A DNA stretch of 12,231 nucleotides from Leptolyngbyaceae cyanobacterium M65_K2018_010. Lineage in GTDB: Bacteria; Cyanobacteriota; Cyanobacteriia; Phormidesmidales; Phormidesmidaceae. Shown here one piece after another: positions 1-5,926 of this stretch. The position numbers were made by a program, and so were the translations under genes. The notes beneath the pieces were generated by a model that saw nothing but the letters and a program-made list of their open reading frames with translations, searched no databases and was not told the DNA's origin. Where the stretch lies: positions 1 through 12,231 of the forward strand of contig DVEE01000411.1 of the NCBI GenBank assembly GCA_015295885.1, read 5' to 3'. The first letter of the stretch is position 1. Each line of letters begins with the position of its first letter.

Positions 1-743
1 TTATCGTGCAACGAGTCATGGTGAATGGGCAATGGGTGGCTGCCCATGGGCATCTATTGGTCGAGCCACCGTTGGCCAGCTACCCCGACTGGATGATGAA
101 TACCTTGAGGGTGTCTCACCCGCTGACCGCCGCTGACTTTGCCCTTAAGACCGATCAGCCCCACCACACCACCGCCCACGTTCTCAAGGTCTTCCGGGAA
201 CAAATTATCAGTCTGGATCAACCGGAAACCCTGACGGTGGCCCAGGGTGAAATTTTGCCCGATGTGTCCAGGGATATCCTCAAGTTAGCGGTGGTTGAGC
301 GCCACGGCAAAACCGAGCCAACCCATGTGGCCTGTGGCTTGGTCAGGGGATTTGGGCTGACCCGCGGGGCGATCGCCAGCAGCATTGCTCCTGATATCCA
401 TCAAATCGTGGTAGTGGGGGTTGACGATAGCGATATGGCCACCGCCGTCAATCGCCTGGTCGCCCTCCAGGGAGGCATTGTGGTGTGTGATGGGGGCGCC
501 ATTCTGGGGGAATTACCCTTGCCCCTGGGTGGGCTAATGTCTGACCAACCCTACGAACGGGTGATCGAGCACCTGGACCAAATTAGCCAGGTGGCCCAAT
601 CCCTGGGCTGCGATCTGCCCTCTCCCTTTATGACCCTGGCCTTCGCCGGCTGCCCTCCCCTGACGGAATTGAAACTCTCCGATCAGGGGCTGATTGATGT
701 CATCGCCGGTCGGTTAGTGCCCCTGGAAATCAAAGCAGGTTAG
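1..743 (+). CDS. ade: adenine deaminase, C-terminal part (5' truncated by window edge)
   Basis: Adenine deaminase hydrolyses adenine to hypoxanthine and ammonia in cytosolic purine salvage. The frame is open to the left edge, so the amidohydrolase barrel with its metal ligands lies outside the window. What is visible is the C-terminal domain, about 247 residues of a family usually near 550-600. Family-typical stretches are GAIASSIAPD followed by HQIVVVGVDD (about bases 366-425), the segment GGIVVCDGGAILGELPLPLGG (about 471-533), and near the end PFMTLAFAGCPPLTELKLSD. A GTG at 6 is an internal codon, not a plausible start. A weak hairpin with a T-run follows the stop. Recognition rests on remembered family motifs; I am confident of the family and cannot judge the missing catalytic half. 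Confidence 0.88.
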   Translation, partial: IVQRVMVNGQWVAAHGHLLVEPPLASYPDWMMNTLRVSHPLTAADFALKTDQPHHTTAHVLKVFREQIISLDQPETLTVAQGEILPDVSRDILKLAVVERHGKTEPTHVACGLVRGFGLTRGAIASSIAPDIHQIVVVGVDDSDMATAVNRLVALQGGIVVCDGGAILGELPLPLGGLMSDQPYERVIEHLDQISQVAQSLGCDLPSPFMTLAFAGCPPLTELKLSDQGLIDVIAGRLVPLEIKAG

Positions 744-751
744 AAAGTAGC

Positions 752-777
752 ACTTTGATACATGCTCAAAGTTTTTT
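752..777 (+). terminator. weak rho-independent terminator after ade
   Basis: A perfect 7-bp inverted repeat, ACTTTGA (752-758) and TCAAAGT (766-772), has a 7-nt loop and runs straight into a T-tract ending at 777. It sits 9 bp after the ade stop, between two convergent genes. The stem is AT-rich, so it would be weak. A second short dyad (TTTCAG 775-780, CTGAAA 786-791) lies next to it but has no T-run on either strand. Confidence 0.45.
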
Positions 778-793
778 CAGTGAGCCTGAAAGC

Positions 794-1222
794 TTAGGTT
801 TCCGCAGAGCCAAATAAAATGACGGCTATTGTCGCAAAAGCTACTGCAAACCATTCCCGTGGAGTTAAGGATTCGCTAGAGAGGGTAATCGCCAGCATTA
901 TTGTGACAACAAATCCTAAGCTGCGAATGGTTGTCGCGACAGACACATCAATTAGGTTGACAGCATAGTTAAATGTCCAAACGCTGGAGAACAGAAATAA
1001 AGCTAAAACTCCTGGCCAAAGTAGGTTCAAGGAGAGTGACACCTGTTTCTCCCGAAAAAAGAACCAAATTACCGAGGCAATAATCAGACCGAATAAATAG
1101 TAGAAAAACGTGGTGTTAGTAGGTCCAATGGCATCGGTGCTGCGCTTATAGAGGTAGCTGCTAATGCCCAGAGTTACCATGGAAGCGAGTGCAAACAACA
1201 GCCCTTCTTTAGTGGTGGTCAT
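794..1222 (-). CDS. small EamA/DMT-superfamily membrane protein (single EamA domain)
   Basis: This is a 142-residue integral membrane protein with about five hydrophobic helices (roughly residues 6-24, 36-55, 66-86, 91-112, 120-140). That matches one half of a ten-helix drug/metabolite transporter. The pattern GLLFALASMVTLGISSYLYK, then conserved small residues and VATTIRSLGFVVTIMLA before the last helix, is EamA-like. The substrate is unknown; a single-domain protein would be expected to dimerise or pair with another subunit, and no partner is seen nearby. I chose the ATG at 1222 because an AGAGGAG ribosome site lies 8 nt upstream; an in-frame ATG at 1291 would add 23 residues without such a site. 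Base composition is about 45% GC by hand count of several lines, against about 60% in ade, suggesting separate ancestry or transfer. Confidence 0.75.
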   Translation of the reverse strand: MTTTKEGLLFALASMVTLGISSYLYKRSTDAIGPTNTTFFYYLFGLIIASVIWFFFREKQVSLSLNLLWPGVLALFLFSSVWTFNYAVNLIDVSVATTIRSLGFVVTIMLAITLSSESLTPREWFAVAFATIAVILFGSAET

Positions 1223-1321
1223 GGCGGCAACTCCTCTGTACACAAACAACAGCCAAATTTTCGCAGACTTTTGAGACCACACTGCCAACATGTCTAAGTA
1301 TCAAAAATCTTAAAGAACTAA

Positions 1322-1330
1322 TGCTATATA
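1322..1330 (+). promoter_or_regulatory. possible extended -10 promoter element
   Basis: TGCTATATA fits an extended -10 (TGn followed by TATATA), 41 bp before the ATG at 1371. The expected -35 position holds only an A-rich stretch (around 1302-1307), so this is a weak call. It could drive the unrecognised gene that follows. The 148 bp between this gene and the divergent EamA gene must hold promoters for both; I see no convincing one for the minus strand. Confidence 0.3.
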
Positions 1331-1370
1331 GGGAATACTGCTTCTAGCCCATTTCCATTGCCGGACAGCC

Positions 1371-2006
1371 ATGGCGATAAAACCGAGTCAGTACGAAACC
1401 CTGCTTTCGACCTGCACCAATCATCGGGGTGCCCTGGAACTGCTGAAACGGTACCGTCCCTACCTGGAGGCTGTGCCCAGTATGCGGCGCCCCCAGGATA
1501 GTATTCTGACGCTGCCCCTGCCGAATATTCGGGTTCGAGCAGCCGCTCACCTCAACCCTCAGGAGGCTGCGATTGCTCCAGGGGCGGTACTGACGCTGCC
1601 CTGCGATTTGGCTTTGCTGATGTGTGATCCGGAATGGAAGATTAAGACCGGGGTTGAGATTTTTGTCTTTATCCACCGCCCCTTAGAAGATTTTTCCGAT
1701 CTACTGCGGCGCTGGCGACATACTCAAATTTTGCTGGACCGCGGCTATGAGTGGCTGCTACCCCATAAATATCAACACCTGCTCAGCGATGGCAGTGATA
1801 GCACCCATCCCCTATTCGTGCTGTTTCCTGAAACTCCCGATCGCATTCTAAAAGGTCTGGTTGGGGCGGGGTTGCCAGCGGTGGTCTATCCCTTTCAAGG
1901 GAGTGATCATGACGAGATCGATACCCCAGATGGGCAGGGAGTAGTCGATATTCCGGATCTGGAGGACATGGATGCCAATATCTCAGAGGATGGGGCAATG
2001 GGCTGA
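1371..2006 (+). CDS. hypothetical protein, 211 residues, family not recognised
   Basis: I do not recognise this protein. It has no signal peptide and no membrane helix, so it is probably soluble and cytoplasmic. Residues 1-40 look helical (YETLLSTCTNHRGALELLKRYRPYLE). The middle carries beta-like strands, including TGVEIFVFIHRPLEDFSDLLRRW (about 93-115) and HPLFVLFPETPDRILKGLVG (about 146-165). From about residue 178 the tail is strongly acidic and looks disordered. ATG at 1371 is the first start in the frame; the upstream ribosome site is poor (GGA in ccggaca). Codon use and GC resemble the neighbours, and the frame is long and uninterrupted, so it is very probably a real gene. The following glycosyltransferase starts 198 bp later, so co-transcription is possible but not shown. 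Confidence 0.72.
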   Translation: MAIKPSQYETLLSTCTNHRGALELLKRYRPYLEAVPSMRRPQDSILTLPLPNIRVRAAAHLNPQEAAIAPGAVLTLPCDLALLMCDPEWKIKTGVEIFVFIHRPLEDFSDLLRRWRHTQILLDRGYEWLLPHKYQHLLSDGSDSTHPLFVLFPETPDRILKGLVGAGLPAVVYPFQGSDHDEIDTPDGQGVVDIPDLEDMDANISEDGAMG

Positions 2007-2062
2007 GGAGGATTCCCGCCCCAGGGCGCCGGGGGAAAGAACTGTGAGCTGCTCCCCCCCTA

Positions 2063-2172
2063 GGACTGGCTGGGCAAGTGGTAGAGGCTTTGCGGCACCG
2101 CCCCTCGAGCGGGAGTACCTGCAGGATAGGGATCCGGCGATTCAGGACTGGCGAAAGGGGATGCTAAACTAG
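2063..2172 (+). other. possible degraded coding remnant between genes
   Basis: Within the 198-bp gap before the glycosyltransferase, one frame reads GLAGQVVEALRHRP (2063-2104). A different frame continues with PPLEREYLQDRDPAIQDWRK (about 2100-2159) and ends at a TAG at 2170-2172. Joined by a frameshift near 2100, these would resemble the C-terminal end of an alpha-helical protein. The first frame has a TGA just upstream (2045-2047). No family is recognised, and chance composition in GC-rich DNA is a fair alternative. Confidence 0.2.
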
Positions 2173-2204
2173 CTCCCTACAGTTCGGCCCTGGCCATCCG
2201 CCCT

Positions 2205-3848
2205 ATGCACCGTTTTCTCAAGTCAGGCAGGATTTCTACTCTGTTCCTATCGCCGGTATGGGTTTGGGGGCGATGGTTCCTGATGGCTTTCTTGGCGCTG
2301 CGGCTGTTGTTTTGGTTAGTCACCTTTCCTAACCCCGATGAAGCCTATTACTGGTTGTGGGGGCAACACCCTGACTTTTCCTACTACGACCATCCACCCT
2401 TTCAGGCTTGGGTACAAGGAGCTATTGCGGCGGTTTTAGGCCCATCGCCCTTGGCGTTACGGCTGCCGAATCTGGTTAGTAGTGGCATTTTAGCGGTAGT
2501 GGCCTATCGCATTTGCCGTTACCTCTATGGAGAGGATGGGGGCGACCGCTTTTGGCTCGTGCTGCTTTTGGTGGCCTCTTCCCCTTTGTTTTTTCTTTTT
2601 TTGGCCCTGGCCTGGCACGACCATTGGCTCATAACCTTTTCTGTGCTCAGCAGTTTTTGGTTTGTCCAGTTTGTGGATGGCTATCGGGCCACTGGGCAAG
2701 GCGATTTCCGCTACCTGGGGGGAGCGGCAGTGGGACTGGGTCTAGCTGGCCTATGTAAGTACAACGCCCTTTTTGTGGGGCTGGGGTTTCTGGCCATTCT
2801 GCTGGGGGATAGAACCCTGCGGCGACTGTTTCGAGAGCCGCGTTTCTATCTAGCTTTGGGAATATTGGCCTTGGTCCTGTCGCCGATTTGGCTATGGAAC
2901 CTGCAGCATGATTTTTTTTCCTTTCGGTTCTATGGCGATCGCACCCGGGGCAGCGGGGACTTTTCCATCCATCCCCTGGGCGCGGTAGGGTACCTGGCCC
3001 TCTGTGCCCTCATCCTCGGCCCCATTCAGTCCTGGAGTCTCTGGCGATGGTTGCGGGGTAGGCCCCGGATGGCACCGTCCCTAGCTCGCCCCTCGGTTTA
3101 CCCAGCCCTAGCCCTTTGGATTTTTGGGCTTTCGACAGCGGCTTTTACGGTGCTGGCTACGGTTTCTACCGCCCTGTACTACTGGAATATCCTCGCCTAT
3201 CCCCTGTTGTTTCCTCTGCTAGCGGATCAGTTTTACCAGCCCCGGTCCGGCGCGGCCCCCGCCGCCGCTTCTCCTGACCGGCGGCGACCGCCCTTGAAAC
3301 ACCCCCGGCCGTTGGCCATTGCCCAGGGGCTGGGCCTACTGGCCGTTGGGGGTCTGATGGTGCATTACACAGTGATCCCCATCACGGCCTTCTGGGGCCA
3401 GGCCGATGGGGACAGCGCCGCCCTCTACGGTTGGCCGGCGGTGGCGGCCGCCGTCACCCAGCAGGCTAAACCGCTGCATCAGCCGCTGTTATTGACAACC
3501 GATTACCGCTCCGCTGCGGCGCTGGCTTACCAGTTGGATAACCCCAACATTCTGGCCCTCTCCGGTCGCCTGGATCAGTTTGACTTTTGGTACGACGCCC
3601 CCTCCCTGCAGGGGCGCGATGGGGTGTTGCTGGGTGAAAGCTGGCATCCGATTTGTCCGGCCCATTTGGCGCTGTTTGAACAGACTGACCCACCGGTGAC
3701 CCTGGAGGTGCGACGCTTTGGTCGAGTTCTGCAAACCTACCAAATTGTTACCGGCTACGGCTTCAACGCCGGGCCAGAGGGCTATCCCCTGCAACCCGAC
3801 TATCCTCTAGCGTTTTCTAGGGATGGTGAACGGTGTTTACCAGAATGA
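2205..3848 (+). CDS. GT39 / ArnT-like membrane glycosyltransferase
   Basis: This is a 547-residue polytopic inner-membrane protein of the GT-C fold (PMT_2/GT39 family), which transfers a sugar from a polyprenyl-phosphate donor to a lipid, glycan or protein on the periplasmic side. About ten hydrophobic helices are visible, starting at about residue 22. The first periplasmic loop carries the hallmark acidic pair in NPDEAYYWLWG (Asp45, Glu46), followed by FSYYDHPPFQAW (about 59-69), as in ArnT-type enzymes. A Pro/Arg/Ala-rich hydrophilic loop at about 347-365 interrupts the later helices. The C-terminal part (about 400-547) is a soluble, probably periplasmic domain of mixed character. ATG at 2205 is the only good start just before the first helix; its ribosome site is weak. 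Donor and acceptor cannot be deduced, and no partner dolichol-phosphate-sugar synthase is seen nearby. Confidence 0.85.
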   Translation: MHRFLKSGRISTLFLSPVWVWGRWFLMAFLALRLLFWLVTFPNPDEAYYWLWGQHPDFSYYDHPPFQAWVQGAIAAVLGPSPLALRLPNLVSSGILAVVAYRICRYLYGEDGGDRFWLVLLLVASSPLFFLFLALAWHDHWLITFSVLSSFWFVQFVDGYRATGQGDFRYLGGAAVGLGLAGLCKYNALFVGLGFLAILLGDRTLRRLFREPRFYLALGILALVLSPIWLWNLQHDFFSFRFYGDRTRGSGDFSIHPLGAVGYLALCALILGPIQSWSLWRWLRGRPRMAPSLARPSVYPALALWIFGLSTAAFTVLATVSTALYYWNILAYPLLFPLLADQFYQPRSGAAPAAASPDRRRPPLKHPRPLAIAQGLGLLAVGGLMVHYTVIPITAFWGQADGDSAALYGWPAVAAAVTQQAKPLHQPLLLTTDYRSAAALAYQLDNPNILALSGRLDQFDFWYDAPSLQGRDGVLLGESWHPICPAHLALFEQTDPPVTLEVRRFGRVLQTYQIVTGYGFNAGPEGYPLQPDYPLAFSRDGERCLPE

Positions 3849-3861
3849 TCTGTACTGATAA

Positions 3862-3935
3862 CGAGCACGGAGGGATTCGAACCCCCGACACCTAGAACCG
3901 GAATCTAGTGCTCTATCCAACTGAGCTACGTGCCC
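3862..3935 (-). tRNA. tRNA-Arg (anticodon CCG)
   Basis: The minus strand gives a full cloverleaf of 74 nt. The acceptor 5' strand GGGCACG (3935-3929) pairs with CGTGCTC (3869-3863) with one G-U pair. A D-arm with AGCTCAGTTGGATAGAGC follows, then an anticodon stem CTAGA/TCTAG around the loop TTCCGGT, and a T-arm with GGTTCGAATCC. The anticodon CCG decodes CGG. G at 3862 is the discriminator base. CCA is not encoded (the next bases read TTA), so it must be added after transcription. Confidence 0.96.
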
Positions 3936-3947
3936 TTAGGCTGAATT

Positions 3948-3956
3948 ATTCTAGCA
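3948..3956 (-). promoter_or_regulatory. extended -10 promoter for tRNA-Arg
   Basis: On the minus strand TGCTAGAAT is an extended -10 (TGn plus TAGAAT). It ends 12 bp before the tRNA 5' end, which predicts a very short leader. The -35 position is poor (CTATAT-like), acceptable with an extended -10. A plus-strand TATATA at 3970-3975 might serve the next gene, but it has no good partner -35. Confidence 0.45.
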
Positions 3957-4025
3957 CTGATAGCTAGACTATATAGCGTTGGGGTTCATATTACTCGAGG
4001 CCCGCTGTCCCCAGTTGGTAATGCC

Positions 4026-4889
4026 ATGGATCGCTATGCAACCCTCCGTTATCTTCAAAGCCTTGACCCAGAGCAGGACCATCAGCAAATTTGCTATTGG
4101 CTAGCTGGCTATGAGTTCCCCTGGGATCTGACCCGGGCTCTGGAAATTGCTCTGCTGAGGACCTTTTGTGTCCCTAGTATTGCCCAACTCCTAGATCAAA
4201 CTGGAGAGTTTCACCACCACCCCCAAAAACGCTACGACGATACTGGCATTGTGGTGTCGGAGGTGCTGAAGCATGGCTACGAAAGCCCCAGGGGGGCCGC
4301 TTTTATTCAGCGGATGAACGCCATCCATAGCCACTACCCCATTGCTAACGAGGATTATTTATACGTGCTGTCCACCTTTGTGTTCGAGCCCATTCGATGG
4401 TGCGATCGCTTTGGCTGGCGACCGTTTTGTCAGGTCGAGCGACTGGCCTGCTTCTACTTTTGGCGAACCATTGGCGATCGCATGGGGATTACTGCCCTGC
4501 CCAACCAATACGATGAGTTTGAACAGTTTAACCGCCAGTTTGAGGCCCAGCGGTTTAGCTATACCGGATCGAACCAACGGGTTGCCAATGCCACTCGCTC
4601 CTTGCTGCTGTCCTGGTTCCCAGCGGTGGTGCGGCCGATCGTGAACCAAGGGCTGCCCAGCCTGCTGGACCCGCCAATGCTACAGGCCCTGGGCTGGGAA
4701 CCGGCCCCGGCGTGGCTTCAGGGTCTGATGCAAACTGCCCTCATAGTCCGGAGTCGGTGGCTGCGGCAACGGCCGCCCCGCTCAGAGCCAGATTTCTTTG
4801 TCGATCAAACCCTCCGCAGCTATCCCCAGGGTTATAGTCTGCAGGAGATTGGGCCAGAGTCTTTGCAAAAGCGGCTCAACCGTCCCTAG
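4026..4889 (+). CDS. MpaB/rubber-oxygenase-like protein (DUF2236), putative haem oxygenase
   Basis: This 287-residue protein belongs to the DUF2236 group that includes fungal ER-bound MpaB and bacterial latex-clearing protein (Lcp), which are b-type haem proteins. Family-typical stretches are GYEFPWDLTRALEIALLRTF (28-47), KRYDDT (68-73), RMNAIHSHYPIANEDYLYVL (96-115) and FVFEPIRWCDRFGWRPF (118-134). The spacing of Arg69, Thr73 and His103 equals that of Arg164, Thr168 and His198 (haem ligand) as I recall them for Lcp of strain K30. The catalytic glutamate of Lcp (Glu148) would fall at Ala53 without gaps, so rubber cleavage is not implied. No signal peptide is present, so it is probably cytoplasmic or membrane-associated; the substrate is unknown. 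ATG at 4026 is the first start of the frame. A hairpin follows the stop. Confidence 0.83.
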   Translation: MDRYATLRYLQSLDPEQDHQQICYWLAGYEFPWDLTRALEIALLRTFCVPSIAQLLDQTGEFHHHPQKRYDDTGIVVSEVLKHGYESPRGAAFIQRMNAIHSHYPIANEDYLYVLSTFVFEPIRWCDRFGWRPFCQVERLACFYFWRTIGDRMGITALPNQYDEFEQFNRQFEAQRFSYTGSNQRVANATRSLLLSWFPAVVRPIVNQGLPSLLDPPMLQALGWEPAPAWLQGLMQTALIVRSRWLRQRPPRSEPDFFVDQTLRSYPQGYSLQEIGPESLQKRLNRP

Positions 4890-4890
4890 T

Positions 4891-4909
4891 CCGGCTTTGG
4901 GAAAGTCGG
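4891..4909 (+). terminator. short hairpin after the MpaB-like gene, no T-tract
   Basis: CCGGCTTT (4891-4898) pairs with AAAGTCGG (4902-4909) around a GGG loop, with one G-U pair, starting 2 bp after the stop codon. No U-run follows, so it may act as an mRNA 3'-end stabiliser or a weak terminator rather than a classical one. Confidence 0.28.
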
Positions 4910-4910
4910 G

Positions 4911-4938
4911 CTTACAATCTGTCGCTGGGCGCTAAAAT
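4911..4938 (+). promoter_or_regulatory. possible promoter for ybaB-phosphatase unit
   Basis: CTTACA (4911-4916) and TAAAAT (4933-4938) are spaced by 16 bp. A start site near 4945 would leave a leader of about 40 nt before the ATG at 4985. A perfect dyad, AAATCG (4935-4940) and CGATTT (4947-4952), overlaps the -10 and the predicted start site and could be an operator or simply chance. Confidence 0.35.
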
Positions 4939-4984
4939 CGAATAGCCGATTTGCGCAACTGCCGTATTGTTCGAGAGTAACTCC

Positions 4985-5329
4985 ATGTCACAAGGTCAAG
5001 GGGTTGGGTTCGGGCTGGGCAAAATGAAGGAACTCACAGAGGCCTTCAAAAAAGCTCAGCAGATTCAAGAAGGAGCTAAACAGCTTCAGGAAGAACTGGA
5101 GCAAATGGAGATTGAGGGCGAGGCCGGGGGCGGTTTAGTGAAGGTGATCATGAGTGGTAACCAGGAACCCCGTGGCATCACCATTGCCCCTGAGGCCCTA
5201 ACCGAAGGCGTAGAAAAGCTAGAAGAGTTAATCACCACCGCCATGAAGGACGCCTACGATAAATCAACCTCGACGATGCGCGATCGCATGGAAGACCTGA
5301 CCGGCGGCCTCAACTTACCAGGGCTATAA
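4985..5329 (+). CDS. ybaB: YbaB/EbfC family nucleoid-associated protein
   Basis: YbaB/EbfC proteins are small dimeric DNA-binding proteins associated with the nucleoid. This one, 114 residues, has the cyanobacterial form: a Gly-rich start MSQGQGVGFGLGKMKEL, a long charged helix to about residue 45, a GGGLVKVIMSGNQEP strand region (48-62), a second helix region with the MKDAYDKSTSTMRDRMEDLTG segment (about 87-107), and the end GGLNLPGL. I chose ATG at 4985 rather than the in-frame TTG at 4967, because family members begin at this MxQGQG motif and GAGAG lies 7 nt upstream. The phosphatase gene begins 42 bp after the stop, with no terminator in between, so the two are probably co-transcribed. 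Confidence 0.93.
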   Translation: MSQGQGVGFGLGKMKELTEAFKKAQQIQEGAKQLQEELEQMEIEGEAGGGLVKVIMSGNQEPRGITIAPEALTEGVEKLEELITTAMKDAYDKSTSTMRDRMEDLTGGLNLPGL

Positions 5330-5371
5330 CCGCTGTCCCCCAGTGCCGCTGACCTCCATTCCCAGATCACC

Positions 5372-5863
5372 ATGGCTACTCATGTTCTATTTGTCTGCCT
5401 GGGCAACATTTGCCGGTCGCCTTCGGCGGAAAATATTATGAATTACCTGATTCAGCAACGTCAGTGGAGCGGGCAGATCATCTGTGACTCAGCAGGCACC
5501 GCTAGCTATCACATCGGTAGCCCCCCAGATCGGCGCATGGCTGCCGCCGCCAAAACCTACGGCCTGACCCTGACCGGTCGGGCCCGGCAGTTCCAAACCG
5601 CTGACTTTGAGCGCTTTGATTGGATCTTGGCCATGGATCGGCAGAACTTTCGGGATATTCAAGCCCTGGATCCAGACGGTCGCTATGCCCACAAGCTGCG
5701 AATGATGTGTGACTACTGCCGCACCTACCCCGACCAGGAGGTGCCCGATCCCTACTACGGCGGTCCAGAGGGGTTTACCTACGTGATTGACCTGCTCATG
5801 GATGCCTGCGCTGGTTTTCTGGAGCAGGTGGTGGAACCGTCCCTGGTGGTCACCGGTGATTGA
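5372..5863 (+). CDS. low-molecular-weight protein-tyrosine phosphatase
   Basis: This 163-residue cytosolic phosphatase hydrolyses phosphotyrosine through a cysteinyl-phosphate intermediate. The N-terminal P-loop VCLGNICRSPSAE contains the CX5R signature (Cys9 nucleophile, Arg15, Ser16). The general acid loop EVPDPYYGG provides Asp126 with the adjacent Tyr pair. Length is typical for the family. In bacteria such enzymes often act on tyrosine kinases of exopolysaccharide systems or on other phosphoproteins; no kinase is seen in this window. ATG at 5372 is directly before the first beta strand and is the natural start. It follows ybaB closely, and the exported hydrolase starts about 63 bp downstream. 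Confidence 0.94.
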   Translation: MATHVLFVCLGNICRSPSAENIMNYLIQQRQWSGQIICDSAGTASYHIGSPPDRRMAAAAKTYGLTLTGRARQFQTADFERFDWILAMDRQNFRDIQALDPDGRYAHKLRMMCDYCRTYPDQEVPDPYYGGPEGFTYVIDLLMDACAGFLEQVVEPSLVVTGD

Positions 5864-5926
5864 TCGAGCTTGGGGACAACCCAGAGGGAAATTCACGGAC
5901 CTTTCCAGAAGGACAGGGAGTTGGCT

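Noticed and set aside
1344..1676. Minus-strand open frame antisense to the 211-residue gene
   Set aside because: No recognisable domains and no ribosome site; composition fits a shadow of the plus-strand gene.
3466..3794. Minus-strand open frames within the glycosyltransferase gene
   Set aside because: They overlap a well-supported membrane protein and encode Arg/Pro/Gly-rich sequence with no domain.
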